A stretch of DNA of 64,000 nucleotides from Desulfobacterales bacterium (lineage in GTDB: Bacteria; Desulfobacterota; Desulfobacteria; Desulfobacterales; SpSt-501). Below the pieces are notes generated by a model. That model saw nothing but the letters and a program-made list of their open reading frames with translations. It made no database searches and was not told where the DNA came from. The position numbers and the translations under genes were made by a program. Of the stretch, positions 53,292 to 61,495 are shown one piece after another. Location of the stretch: NCBI GenBank assembly GCA_025454255.1, contig JALOOU010000002.1, positions 1 through 64,000 of the forward strand, in the 5' to 3' direction. Position 1 is the first letter of the stretch, and every line of letters begins with the position of its first letter.

Positions 53292-53315
53292 GTGGGAGCG
53301 GCTTCCAGCAGCGAT
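53292..53315. repeat. REP-like repeat, copy 2
   Basis: GTGGGAGCGGCTTCCAGCAGCGAT differs from the other two copies at one base (GCAGC for GCCGC), which breaks the palindrome by one pair. It stands about 75 bases upstream of the DUF523-DUF1722 gene. Confidence 0.7.
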
Positions 53316-53388
53316 CATTTTGGGCTATCGCCACGTCGGCCTCCCCACCGAGCAGCTATTTACTCCCTACCAATAAAGGATTCCCATC

Positions 53389-54339
53389 ATGGAAGAACGC
53401 ATCCGCCTCGGCGTCAGCGCATGTCTGCTCGGTCAACCGGTGCGATACGACGGCATGGGCAAGCTCGACCGCTACATCACCGGCACATTGGGCGAGTACA
53501 TCGATTTCGTTCCGGTCTGCCCCGAGGTGGAGTCGGGGTTCCCCGTTCCGCGGGAGACGATGCGGCTGGTGGGCGACCCGGAGAACCCCCGGCTGCTCAC
53601 CACCCGCACCGGCGTGGACCACACCGAGCGCATGCTGGCCTGGGCGGAGAAGCGCGTCCGCGAGCTCGAGCAGGAGAACCTGTGCGGGTTCATCTTCAAG
53701 AGCGACTCGCCCAGCAGCGGGCTGATGCGCGTCAAGGTCTACAACAGCAAGGGCATGGCCGAAAAAAAGGGGGTGGGCCTGTTCGCGCGGGCCTTCACGC
53801 GCCGCTTTCCGCTGCTGCCGGTGGAGGAGGAGGGGCGGCTCAACGACGCCAAGCTGCGCGAGACCTTCATCGAGCAGCTCTTCACCTTGAAGCGTTGGCG
53901 CGAGACCCTGGCGGCGGGCAGGACCATGAAAAATCTTGTGGAGTTTCACACCCGCCACAAGCTGCTGATCCTCTCCCACAGCCCGGCCATCGCCAAGGAG
54001 ATGGGCAAGCTGGTGGCTCAGGGCCGGGGGATGGCCCCGACGGAGGCGTTCACCCGCTACGAGAACCTGCTGGTCGAGGCGCTGCGCGCCAAGGCCACCC
54101 TCAAGAAAAACTTGAATGTGCTGCAGCACATCATGGGCTATTTCAAGCAGCAGCTCAGCGCCGGCGAGAAGCAGGAGCTCGTGGAGATCCTCGACCACTA
54201 CCGGCGCGAAATCGTGCCGCTCATCGTGCCGGTTACGCTATTGAACCACTACGTGCGCAAATACGACGAGCCCTATCTGAAGCAGCAGGTTTACTTGAAT
54301 CCGCATCCGATAGCCTTGAAGCTGAGGAATCATGCCTGA
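53389..54339 (+). CDS. DUF523 and DUF1722 domain-containing protein (YbgA-like)
   Basis: A 316-residue protein combining DUF523 (about 1-150; LGVSACLLGQPVRYDG, PVCPEVESGFPVPRE, GFIFKSDSPSSG with conserved cysteines at 13, about 47 and about 100) and DUF1722/YbgA (about 190-310; LVEFHTRHKLLILSHSP, YFKQQLSAGEKQELVEIL). In Escherichia coli ybgA stands next to the photolyase gene phrB. Here two photolyases lie 4-6 kb downstream, so the association is conserved in spirit. The function is unknown; a metal or Fe-S site in DUF523 is likely. Its stop codon lies at the first base of a 121-base inverted repeat. Confidence 0.9.
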   Translation: MEERIRLGVSACLLGQPVRYDGMGKLDRYITGTLGEYIDFVPVCPEVESGFPVPRETMRLVGDPENPRLLTTRTGVDHTERMLAWAEKRVRELEQENLCGFIFKSDSPSSGLMRVKVYNSKGMAEKKGVGLFARAFTRRFPLLPVEEEGRLNDAKLRETFIEQLFTLKRWRETLAAGRTMKNLVEFHTRHKLLILSHSPAIAKEMGKLVAQGRGMAPTEAFTRYENLLVEALRAKATLKKNLNVLQHIMGYFKQQLSAGEKQELVEILDHYRREIVPLIVPVTLLNHYVRKYDEPYLKQQVYLNPHPIALKLRNHA

Positions 54340-54457
54340 TGGCTTCGTAAAAAGCCCAATTTCTGCGTTGCGCTTCATCCCGCGGTCGCTGCGGCGTACC
54401 ATAAGTACGCCTCGCGACGCGGGATTCGCGCGCCTTGAACTTTTTACGAAGCCATCA
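54337..54457. repeat. 121-bp inverted-repeat element (TGATGGCTTCGTAAAAAG type)
   Basis: Starts TGATGGCTTCGTAAAAAG and ends CTTTTTACGAAGCCATCA, exact 18-base complementary ends, with a GC-rich inner part (CATAAGTACGCCTCGCGACGCGGG). This element type is dispersed in deltaproteobacterial genomes and looks like a MITE. It provides the stop codon of the preceding gene. Confidence 0.85.
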
Positions 54458-54495
54458 CGACCGGTCAACCCTTGCAACCTTCAGGATCGCAAATC

Positions 54496-55959
54496 ATGAA
54501 ACCGATTCTTGTTGCGGGGGCGACGGGGTATGTGGCCAATCGGCTTATTCCGGCGCTGTTGGAAAAAGGCTGCCGCGTGCGCGCCATGGCGCGCACGGTG
54601 GAAAAGCTCGCCGACAGGCACTGGAGCGGGCATGCCGGCCTCGAACCGGCATGCGGCGATGTCCTCGACCTCGAATCGCTCAAAACCGCCTGCGCCGGCT
54701 GCGAGGTGGTCTACTATCTGGTCCACTCGATGATCGCCCAGAAGGGCGGGTTCGTCGCGGCCGACCGCACCGCTGCGCGGAACATGGCACAGGCGGCCGC
54801 TAGCGCCGGGGTCAAGCGCATCATCTACCTCGGGGGGCTCGCCGAAGCCCGGCACGGCAAGCTCAGCAAGCACCTTAGCTCCCGCATCGAGGTGGCCGAG
54901 ATCCTGCAGTCCGGGCCGGTGCCGGCGACCGACCTGCGGGCGCCCATGATCCTCGGCTCCGGCTCGGCCTCTTTCGAAATCATGCGCTACCTGGTGGAGC
55001 ACCTGCCGGCCATGACCACCCCGCGCTGGGTGCACTCACTGAATCAGCCGATTGCCATCCGAGACGTGGTCGCCTACCTCGTCGGCTGCCTGGAGCGTCC
55101 CGCAACCGTCGGGCAGACCTACGACATCGGCGGCCCGGACATCCTGACCTACGCGCAGCTGCTGCAGATCTACGCCGAGGAGGCCGGCCTGCGCAAGCGG
55201 GTGATCATTCCGGTGCCGGTGCTCACGCCGACCCTGAGCGCCCTCTGGATCAACCTGATCAGCCCGGTGCCCACCGCCATCGCCCTGCCGCTGACCGAGG
55301 GGCTGACCAGCGAAGCCGTCTGCCGCGACAGCCGCATCCGCCAGATCATCCCGCAGGATCTGCTCTCCTGCCGCGAGGCGATACGCATCGCCTTGCAGCG
55401 GCTGCGCCAGGAGCTGTGGGAGGAGGTCCCGGCTCGTGAACACGGCCCCATCCCTCCCGAGTGGCCGCACCCCGGCGACGCCGACTATGCCGGCGGCACC
55501 ACCTTCCGCTACGCCTGCAGTCTGACGGCCGCGGCAGCGCCAGGGCAGGTGTGGGCGGCGGTGAGCCGGATCGGCGGCAAGGGGGGCTATTACAGCTGCG
55601 ATGGATTGTGGCGGCTGCGCGGGCTGGTTGACCGGCTGGCGGGCGGCAGGGGCCTCGGCCCACGGCGTGCGCACGGTGAGCTGCCGAAAGTGGGCGAGCG
55701 GTTCGACTTCTGGCGGGTCCTAAAGCTCGAGCCGCCCCGGCGCCTGCGTCTGCTCGCGGAGATGAAAGCCCCCGGCGATGCGCTTTTGGAACTGGAGATC
55801 CGCGCGGCCGGAAGCACTTCATCCGAACTTCGCCTCAAGTCGACCTTTATTCCGCGCGGCTTGGCGGGGCTGCTTTACTGGCACGCATTCTATCCCGCCC
55901 ATGTGCATGTGTTCCGTCAGCTGCTGGCGGGGATCGCGCGGGCCGCCGGGGCGGCTTAA
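54496..55959 (+). CDS. SDR-family NAD(P)-binding protein with C-terminal DUF2867
   Basis: A 487-residue protein. The N-terminal part is an atypical/extended SDR (VAGATGYVANRLIPALLEKG near residue 6, YYLVHSMIAQKGGF, IYLGGL), resembling NmrA-like and divinyl-chlorophyllide-reductase-like proteins. From about residue 325 it has a DUF2867-like (START-fold) domain (TFRYACSLTAAAAPGQVWAAVSRIGG, GERFDFWRVLKLEPPRRLRL). The same two-domain arrangement occurs in YbjT-type proteins near photolyase genes. An ATG 24 bases earlier is an alternative. Function unestablished. Confidence 0.85.
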   Translation: MKPILVAGATGYVANRLIPALLEKGCRVRAMARTVEKLADRHWSGHAGLEPACGDVLDLESLKTACAGCEVVYYLVHSMIAQKGGFVAADRTAARNMAQAAASAGVKRIIYLGGLAEARHGKLSKHLSSRIEVAEILQSGPVPATDLRAPMILGSGSASFEIMRYLVEHLPAMTTPRWVHSLNQPIAIRDVVAYLVGCLERPATVGQTYDIGGPDILTYAQLLQIYAEEAGLRKRVIIPVPVLTPTLSALWINLISPVPTAIALPLTEGLTSEAVCRDSRIRQIIPQDLLSCREAIRIALQRLRQELWEEVPAREHGPIPPEWPHPGDADYAGGTTFRYACSLTAAAAPGQVWAAVSRIGGKGGYYSCDGLWRLRGLVDRLAGGRGLGPRRAHGELPKVGERFDFWRVLKLEPPRRLRLLAEMKAPGDALLELEIRAAGSTSSELRLKSTFIPRGLAGLLYWHAFYPAHVHVFRQLLAGIARAAGAA

Positions 55960-56112
55960 CCTCGATGTTCCGCCCTGCGGTCGAGCCGCTCTGGCTGCAC
56001 ACGTCCCGACTTTGCCGAACTACGGGTCGCCGTATCTATGTTCTCCGCCGATGGTGCAAGCCCGACGCCTGGCGGCTCAAACCGCCTCGACTCGAGAAAC
56101 ATCCCGGTTGAA

Positions 56113-56223
56113 ATGTCGGTCGGTTTTTATCTTTTCTTGACATCCGTCTTTTTTGCGTTAGGTTTGTTTACTGTTTTCGATAGCGCAGGCAGGAACCACC
56201 ACCAAATCAAAAAAGGAGGGTAA
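56113..56223 (+). CDS. Possible 36-aa single-pass membrane peptide
   Basis: A short frame: M-S-V-G-F-Y-L-F-L-T-S-V-F-F-A-L-G-L-F-T, one hydrophobic helix, then a polar tail ending KKGG. The stop lies one base before the ATG of the next gene, and its last codons form that gene's ribosome site. No ribosome site is visible for this frame itself, so translation is doubtful. The rest of 55960-56224 shows nothing else. Confidence 0.25.
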   Translation: MSVGFYLFLTSVFFALGLFTVFDSAGRNHHQIKKGG

Positions 56224-56224
56224 T

Positions 56225-56536
56225 ATGAACGTGATCGACTACTGCAAGGGGATGGAGATGGAGTTGACGGCCTGGAAGGCCAAGGTGTACGACCTGACCC
56301 GCAAGGTCGAAACGCTCGGTTCCAAAGAGAGAGAGAAGATCCTGCCCAACATCCAAGACCTTCACATGTTCATCACCGACATGACCAACCGCATCGAGCA
56401 GCTCAAAAACGAGTGCCCCACGGAATGGAGCCCCCAGAAGAAGGACATCGACAAAGGCAGCGTCGACATGCGTGGCAAGTACGAGCAGACCATGGAGTAC
56501 ATCGGCAAAGCCGCGCCGGTTTCCATCCCCGGTTGA
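56225..56536 (+). CDS. Small conserved-looking helical protein, 103 aa
   Basis: Not recognised as a named family. The ribosome site AAAGGAGGGTAAT is excellent and the reading frame is unambiguous. The product is a single long-helix protein (MEMELTAWKAKVYDLTRKVETL ... KILPNIQDLHMFITDMTNRIEQLKNE, one helical hairpin) with charged heptads, probably an all-alpha coiled-coil dimer in the cytoplasm. A strong terminator lies directly after, so it is a monocistronic or last gene. Such small helical proteins are frequent next to redox and stress genes in these bacteria, but no role can be given. Confidence 0.75.
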   Translation: MNVIDYCKGMEMELTAWKAKVYDLTRKVETLGSKEREKILPNIQDLHMFITDMTNRIEQLKNECPTEWSPQKKDIDKGSVDMRGKYEQTMEYIGKAAPVSIPG

Positions 56537-56557
56537 TACCACGACCCTTCTCGGTTT

Positions 56558-56597
56558 AAAAAAAAGGGCAGCCGGTCGGATCGGCTGCCCTTTTTTT
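56558..56597 (+). terminator. Bidirectional intrinsic terminator
   Basis: AAAAAAAAGGGCAGCCG pairs with CGGCTGCCCTTTTTTT around a 7-base loop; both flanks end in T-runs on the respective strand. It ends the 103-residue gene and isolates the cytochrome gene. Confidence 0.92.
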
Positions 56598-56799
56598 GCG
56601 CTCTTGCGCGGCCTCACCGACCCATCCCGTTTCACCTCTTGAACCCGCTTCGCGAGTCGTGCTAGAAGTGATGAACCCTCGGATCACGGCAGCGGCCAAG
56701 AGGCAAACCGATGGCGGGCAGCGGCCTCCAGCCGCGCTGGGTGGCGGCCCGCTGCGGCGTGGCCTCAGAGATGAACCTCTTCGCGTGAAGGGAAAAGCC

Positions 56800-58308
56800 A
56801 TGAAACATCGGGTCTTTCTATTTGCGGCAGCGGCCCTCATCGCCGGTTCGGGGCCCGCGGCGGCGGCGGAAGTCAAGGTGAGCGATGCCACCCAGGCCTG
56901 CATCGAGTGCCACACCATCATCCACCCGGGGATCGTTGCGAGCTGGCAAAAAAGCCGGCACTCCAAGGCGACCCCACGGCAGGCTATGGCGGTCAAGGGG
57001 CTCGGGCTCAAGGTGTCGAGCAAGCAGGTGCCCCAGGAGCTTCAGGATACTGCGGTCGGCTGCGCGGAGTGCCACACGCTGCGGCCCGGCGCGCACGCCG
57101 ACACCTTCGAACACAACGGCCACGACATCCACATCGTCGTCAGCCCCGGGGATTGCCGCACCTGCCACGCCCAGGAGGCGGAGCAATACAGCCGCAACAT
57201 CATGTCCCATGCCTACCGGAACCTGGCAGGCAACCCGGTCTACCAAGATCTGGAGCGAAGCATCCTCGGCTCGATCGAGCGCAGGTCAGGAAAGATCGCC
57301 CTTCAGCCCGCCAACGCGGCCACCAAAGCCGAGGCCTGCTACTATTGCCACGGCACGCAGCTCAAAGTCGCCGGCCGCGAGACACGCGACACCGAGCTTG
57401 CCGGCGAGCTCGAGTTCCCGAAGATCGAGGGCTGGCCCAACCAGGGCGTGGGGCGGGTGAACCTGGACGGGACCCTGGGCTCCTGCGCCGCCTGCCACAC
57501 CCGACACCAGTTCTCGATCGAGATGGCCCGCAAACCCTACACCTGCAAGGAGTGTCACGTAGGCCCGGACGTGCCGGCGGCCAAGGTCTACGAGGCCAGC
57601 AAGCACGGCAACCTTTTTTCGACCCACAACAAGGAGTGGGAGTTCAATGCCGTGCCCTGGACCGTGGGCAAGGATTTCACTGCCCCGACCTGCGCGGCCT
57701 GCCACGTCAGCCTGGTGGTCAACACCGAGGGCGACGTGGTGGCCCAGCGCTCGCACCAGATGAGCGACCGGCTGCCGTGGCGGATATTCGGTCTGATCTA
57801 CGCGCACCCCCACCCCCGCGAGCCGGACACGACCGTGATCCGCAACAAGGACGGTCTCCCGCTGCCCACGGACTTCGAGGGCGGTTTCGCGAGCCCGTAT
57901 TTAATCGACGCCCAGGAGATGGACCAGCGGCGCCGGACGCTGCAGGCCATGTGCCTCGCCTGCCACGGCAGCTCCTGGGTGGAGGGCCAGTGGGCGCGGT
58001 TCGAAAACACCCTGCGCGAGACCAACGCCAAGACCCTCAGCGCCACCCGGATCCTCTCCGAGGCCTGGGCGGCCGGCTACGCCGCCGGCCCGGCCAAGGG
58101 CGGCAGCCCCTTCGACGAAGCCGTCGAGCGGCGCTGGGCGGACACCTGGCTGATCTATGCCAACACGATCCGATTCGCCTCGGCCATGGGCTGCGGGGGG
58201 GACTACGGGGTCTTCGCCGACGGCCGCTACCAGTTGAACAAGACCATCATGGATCTGCACGACTGGATGGAGGTGAGACGCAGGCTGCCGCCCGCAAGGA
58301 AACCGTGA
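56800..58308 (+). CDS. Octaheme cytochrome c, hydroxylamine oxidoreductase (HAO)-like
   Basis: A 502-residue exported cytochrome. Signal peptide to about residue 22 (AAAAEV). Eight CXXCH haem sites are visible: CIECH, CAECH, CRTCH, CYYCH, CAACH, CKECH, CAACH and CLACH, the number and spacing of the HAO/octaheme family. The C-terminal MGCGGDYGVFADGRYQLNKTIMDLHDW follows the eighth haem, as in this family. It probably reduces nitrite or hydroxylamine, or relays electrons, in the periplasm. Whether the tyrosine that cross-links the active haem in oxidising HAO is present cannot be decided by eye. The ATG was chosen for its signal peptide and GAAGGG; the frame is open 68 codons earlier. It stands alone, without the quinone oxidase partner (NapC type) normal in ammonifiers. 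Confidence 0.9.
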   Translation: MKHRVFLFAAAALIAGSGPAAAAEVKVSDATQACIECHTIIHPGIVASWQKSRHSKATPRQAMAVKGLGLKVSSKQVPQELQDTAVGCAECHTLRPGAHADTFEHNGHDIHIVVSPGDCRTCHAQEAEQYSRNIMSHAYRNLAGNPVYQDLERSILGSIERRSGKIALQPANAATKAEACYYCHGTQLKVAGRETRDTELAGELEFPKIEGWPNQGVGRVNLDGTLGSCAACHTRHQFSIEMARKPYTCKECHVGPDVPAAKVYEASKHGNLFSTHNKEWEFNAVPWTVGKDFTAPTCAACHVSLVVNTEGDVVAQRSHQMSDRLPWRIFGLIYAHPHPREPDTTVIRNKDGLPLPTDFEGGFASPYLIDAQEMDQRRRTLQAMCLACHGSSWVEGQWARFENTLRETNAKTLSATRILSEAWAAGYAAGPAKGGSPFDEAVERRWADTWLIYANTIRFASAMGCGGDYGVFADGRYQLNKTIMDLHDWMEVRRRLPPARKP

Positions 58309-58412
58309 TGCTCGTTCACTCGCACCCTTGAACCCTCGGAGCCTTATTAGACCCCGGCCTTCACCGATGCAGGATTTGCTCGCCGGGTTTTTGCGCTGTA
58401 GGAATACCCCTT

Positions 58413-59795
58413 ATGGCCTATCCTGGGATCCAGGAGTCGCGCATCCGGCAGTTGAACGAGTGCGAGCCCGTTCAGGGGCGCTATGTGCTCTACTGGATGC
58501 AGCAGTCGCAGCGGCCGCAGATGAACCACGCGCTGGAGGCCGCCGTGCACGAGGCGAACGCCCGCGGGCAGGGGGTGGTGGTGGCCTTCGGCCTGACGGA
58601 CGCCTATCCCGAGGCAAATCTGCGGCACTACACCTTCATGCTCGAAGGACTAAAGGAAACCGCAGAAACGCTGAAGCAGCGGGGCATTCGGATGACGGTC
58701 CGGCTGGGCTCCCCGCCGGAGGCGGCCCTTGATCTCGGCCGGGAGGCCTCGCTGATCGTCTGCGACCGGGGCTACCTGAGGCACCAGCGGGCGTGGCGGG
58801 AGCAGGTGGCCCGCCGGGCGGCCTGCCGGGTCATCCAGGTGGAGAGCGACGTGGTGGTCCCGGTCGAGGCGGCCACGCTGAAAGCCGAAATCGGCGCCCG
58901 CACGCTGCGGCCCCGGATCCACCGGCGGATGGCGGACTATCTGCTGGAAGTGAAAGAGGTGCCGGTGCGTGTGCGGCACGCGGAGCTCCGCTTGGCAGGC
59001 TTGGACCTGAGCGACATCGAGTCGATTCTGAAAGGCCTCAAGATCGACCGCCGTGTGGGCTCCGTGCGCCGCTTCAAGGGGGGGGCGGCCGAGGCTCACC
59101 GTCGTTTCGCGGATTTCTTGAAACACCGTCTGGGGCGCTACGCCCGCAACCACAATCAGCCCCAGACCGACGACACCTCTGCCATGAGCCCCTATCTGCA
59201 TTTCGGCCAGATCTCTCCATTGTACATGGCGATGGAGATCGCAAAGGCGGCCGCCCCGCAGGAGGCCAAGGATGCTTTTTTAGAGGAGCTGATCGTCCGC
59301 CGCGAGCTGGCCTGCAACTTCACCCACTTCACGTCCGACTACGACGCCTACGGCTGCCTTCCGAACTGGGCGCGGGAGAGCTTGGCCGCGCACCGCCGCG
59401 ACCGCCGGCCGTATCGCTACTCCGACCGGCAGCTCGAAACGGCTGAAACCCACGACCCCTATTGGAATGCGGCGATGCGCGAGATGGCCTGCACCGGCTA
59501 CATGCACAATTACATGCGCATGTACTGGGGCAAAAAGATCCTGGAGTGGTCGCGGAGCCCGGAGGAGGGTTTTGCGACCACGCTGGCCCTCAACAACCGG
59601 TTCTTCCTCGACGGCCGCGACCCCAACTCCTATGCCGGTGTCGCCTGGATCTACGGGGTCCACGACCGGGCCTGGCCCTCGCGGCCCGTCTTCGGCAAGG
59701 TGCGAACCATGGTGGCCGCCGGCCTGGAGCGCAAGTGCGACATCCATGGCTATGTGGAGAAGGTGGGCCGGTTGTGCATGGAGGAGAATCAATAA
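58413..59795 (+). CDS. Deoxyribodipyrimidine photolyase, class II
   Basis: A 460-residue FAD photolyase. Antenna domain (about 20-150; GRYVLYWMQQSQR, VVVAFGLTD), then the FAD domain with SPYLHFGQISP, ELIVRRELACNFTHF and the class II signature HNYMRMYWGKKILEWSRSPEE ... NNRFFLDGRDPNSYAGVAWIYG (split by a short link). It repairs cyclobutane pyrimidine dimers using blue light. The ATG lies 105 bases after the cytochrome; a second photolyase of another family follows. The two together cover different UV lesions. Confidence 0.95.
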   Translation: MAYPGIQESRIRQLNECEPVQGRYVLYWMQQSQRPQMNHALEAAVHEANARGQGVVVAFGLTDAYPEANLRHYTFMLEGLKETAETLKQRGIRMTVRLGSPPEAALDLGREASLIVCDRGYLRHQRAWREQVARRAACRVIQVESDVVVPVEAATLKAEIGARTLRPRIHRRMADYLLEVKEVPVRVRHAELRLAGLDLSDIESILKGLKIDRRVGSVRRFKGGAAEAHRRFADFLKHRLGRYARNHNQPQTDDTSAMSPYLHFGQISPLYMAMEIAKAAAPQEAKDAFLEELIVRRELACNFTHFTSDYDAYGCLPNWARESLAAHRRDRRPYRYSDRQLETAETHDPYWNAAMREMACTGYMHNYMRMYWGKKILEWSRSPEEGFATTLALNNRFFLDGRDPNSYAGVAWIYGVHDRAWPSRPVFGKVRTMVAAGLERKCDIHGYVEKVGRLCMEENQ

Positions 59796-59936
59796 AATGC
59801 CTCTAGCACCTAAAATGCGCTAAAATGACTAAAAATTTTCACTGATTCACGGCGCGCGAAAGAGGCAACCCATCTGGACCGGGTTTCTCTTCAAACCCTG
59901 AGCCGTGAACCCTCAACCGTGAACCTTCTATCAACG

Positions 59937-61481
59937 ATGCCTTCCCCTCCCGCCACCCTGCGCCTGATTCTCGGAGACCAGCTCAACCCGAACCACTCCT
60001 GGTTCAGGAGAGCGGAGCGGCGGGTCGCCTACGTGCTCATGGAGGTCCGCCAGGAGACCGATTACGTCAAGCACCACGTGCAAAAGGTGGCCGCCTTTTT
60101 CGCGGCCATGCGGGCCTTTGCCGCGTACCTCAGCGCCGCAGGCCACCGCGTTCTCTATTTGCGGCTGGATGACCCGCAGAACCGCCAGAGCATTCCCGCC
60201 AACATTCGAAATCTTCTGCGCGCCGGCAAGTTCGAGCGCTTCGAGTACCTGCTGCCCGACGAACACCGATTGGACCTGCAGCTCAAAGAGCTGGCCGCAG
60301 CGCTGCCCGTACCGTCGGCGGCCGTGGACACGGAGCACTTTTTGACCGAACGCCGCGAGCTGGGGGAGCTGTTTGCCGGCAAGAAGCGCTTCCTGATGGA
60401 ATCCTTCTACCGCCGGATGCGCAAGCGCTGCGGGATCCTGATGGATGGGGATAAGCCGGCCGGCGGGTCCTGGAACTTCGATGCCGAAAACCGATCTCCC
60501 TACGACGGCCGCGTGCCGATCCCCGTGCCGCTCGTTTTTGAAAACGATGTGCGCGACATCGCCGCAATGGCAGCGGCGGCGAAGGTGGCAACCTTCGGCG
60601 AGATCGATGCCGCCCGACTGCCCTGGCCGATCGACCGCACCCAGGCGCTTGCGCTCCTGTCGGCCTTCATCCGCGACGGGCTGCCGCACTTCGGGACCTA
60701 CCAGGATGCCATGAGCCTCCACAGCGGGTCGCTTTTCCACAGCCGGCTCTCGTTCGCCCTGAACACCAAGATGCTTCACCCGCTGGAGGTGATCGAGGCG
60801 TGCGTGCAGGCCCGGCAGGAGGCCCCGCGCCGGATCGGTCTGCACCAGGTCGAGGGCTTCGTGCGCCAGATTCTCGGCTGGAGGGAGTACATGCGCGGGG
60901 TCTACTGGGCGTTGATGCCGGACTTTGCGCAGATGAATTATCTCGGCCACGACCTACCCCTGCCGGATTTCTACTGGACGGGAGAGACCCGCATGCGCTG
61001 CCTGGCCGAGGCCGTCGGCCAGTCGCTGCGCTCGGCCTACGCCCACCACATCCAGCGGCTGATGGTGACCGGAAACTTCGCGCTGCTGGCCGGGGTCCAC
61101 CCGGACGAGGTGGATGCCTGGTATCTGGGCGTCTACATCGACGCCGTCCAATGGGTGGAGCTGCCGAACACCCGCGCCATGAGCCAATTCGCCGACGGGG
61201 GCCGCGTGGCCACCAAACCCTATGTCTCCTCGGCCAACTACATCCGGCGGATGAGCGACTACTGCGGCGCCTGCGCCTACGATGCCGGCAAGAGGGCAGG
61301 CGGGGGCGCCTGCCCCTTCAACTCGCTCTACTGGGAGTTCTTCGCCCGCCACCGGGAGACGTTTGCCTCCAACCCGCGCATCGGCATGATGATCCGGACC
61401 TGGGACCGCGTGGCGGCCGCCGAGCGCAAGCGCATCCTCAAGCAGGCCGAAAGCTACCGCGCCGATATCAACAAGTTGTGA
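59937..61481 (+). CDS. Fe-S cluster photolyase/cryptochrome (FeS-BCP, PhrB/CryB-like)
   Basis: A 514-residue photolyase-related protein starting LRLILGDQLNPNHSWF, typical of FeS bacterial cryptochromes and photolyases. Four cysteines that would bind the 4Fe-4S cluster are found at 355, 443, 446 and 459 (YCGACAYD ... GGGACPFNSLYW), exactly the spacing of Agrobacterium PhrB (88, 3, 13). GLHQVEGFVRQILGWREYMRG and NTRAMSQFADGG line the FAD site. Family members repair (6-4) photoproducts. ATG was chosen over a GTG 18 bases upstream. A methyltransferase gene begins 15 bases after its stop. Confidence 0.93.
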   Translation: MPSPPATLRLILGDQLNPNHSWFRRAERRVAYVLMEVRQETDYVKHHVQKVAAFFAAMRAFAAYLSAAGHRVLYLRLDDPQNRQSIPANIRNLLRAGKFERFEYLLPDEHRLDLQLKELAAALPVPSAAVDTEHFLTERRELGELFAGKKRFLMESFYRRMRKRCGILMDGDKPAGGSWNFDAENRSPYDGRVPIPVPLVFENDVRDIAAMAAAAKVATFGEIDAARLPWPIDRTQALALLSAFIRDGLPHFGTYQDAMSLHSGSLFHSRLSFALNTKMLHPLEVIEACVQARQEAPRRIGLHQVEGFVRQILGWREYMRGVYWALMPDFAQMNYLGHDLPLPDFYWTGETRMRCLAEAVGQSLRSAYAHHIQRLMVTGNFALLAGVHPDEVDAWYLGVYIDAVQWVELPNTRAMSQFADGGRVATKPYVSSANYIRRMSDYCGACAYDAGKRAGGGACPFNSLYWEFFARHRETFASNPRIGMMIRTWDRVAAAERKRILKQAESYRADINKL

Positions 61482-61495
61482 AAGGAAACCCCCAA

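Noticed and set aside
60800-61495. Upstream extension of the FKBP-methyltransferase frame by 232 codons.
   Set aside because: It overlaps the Fe-S photolyase gene in another frame and reads as Arg/Pro-rich shadow. The ATG 15 bases after the photolyase stop has a ribosome site.
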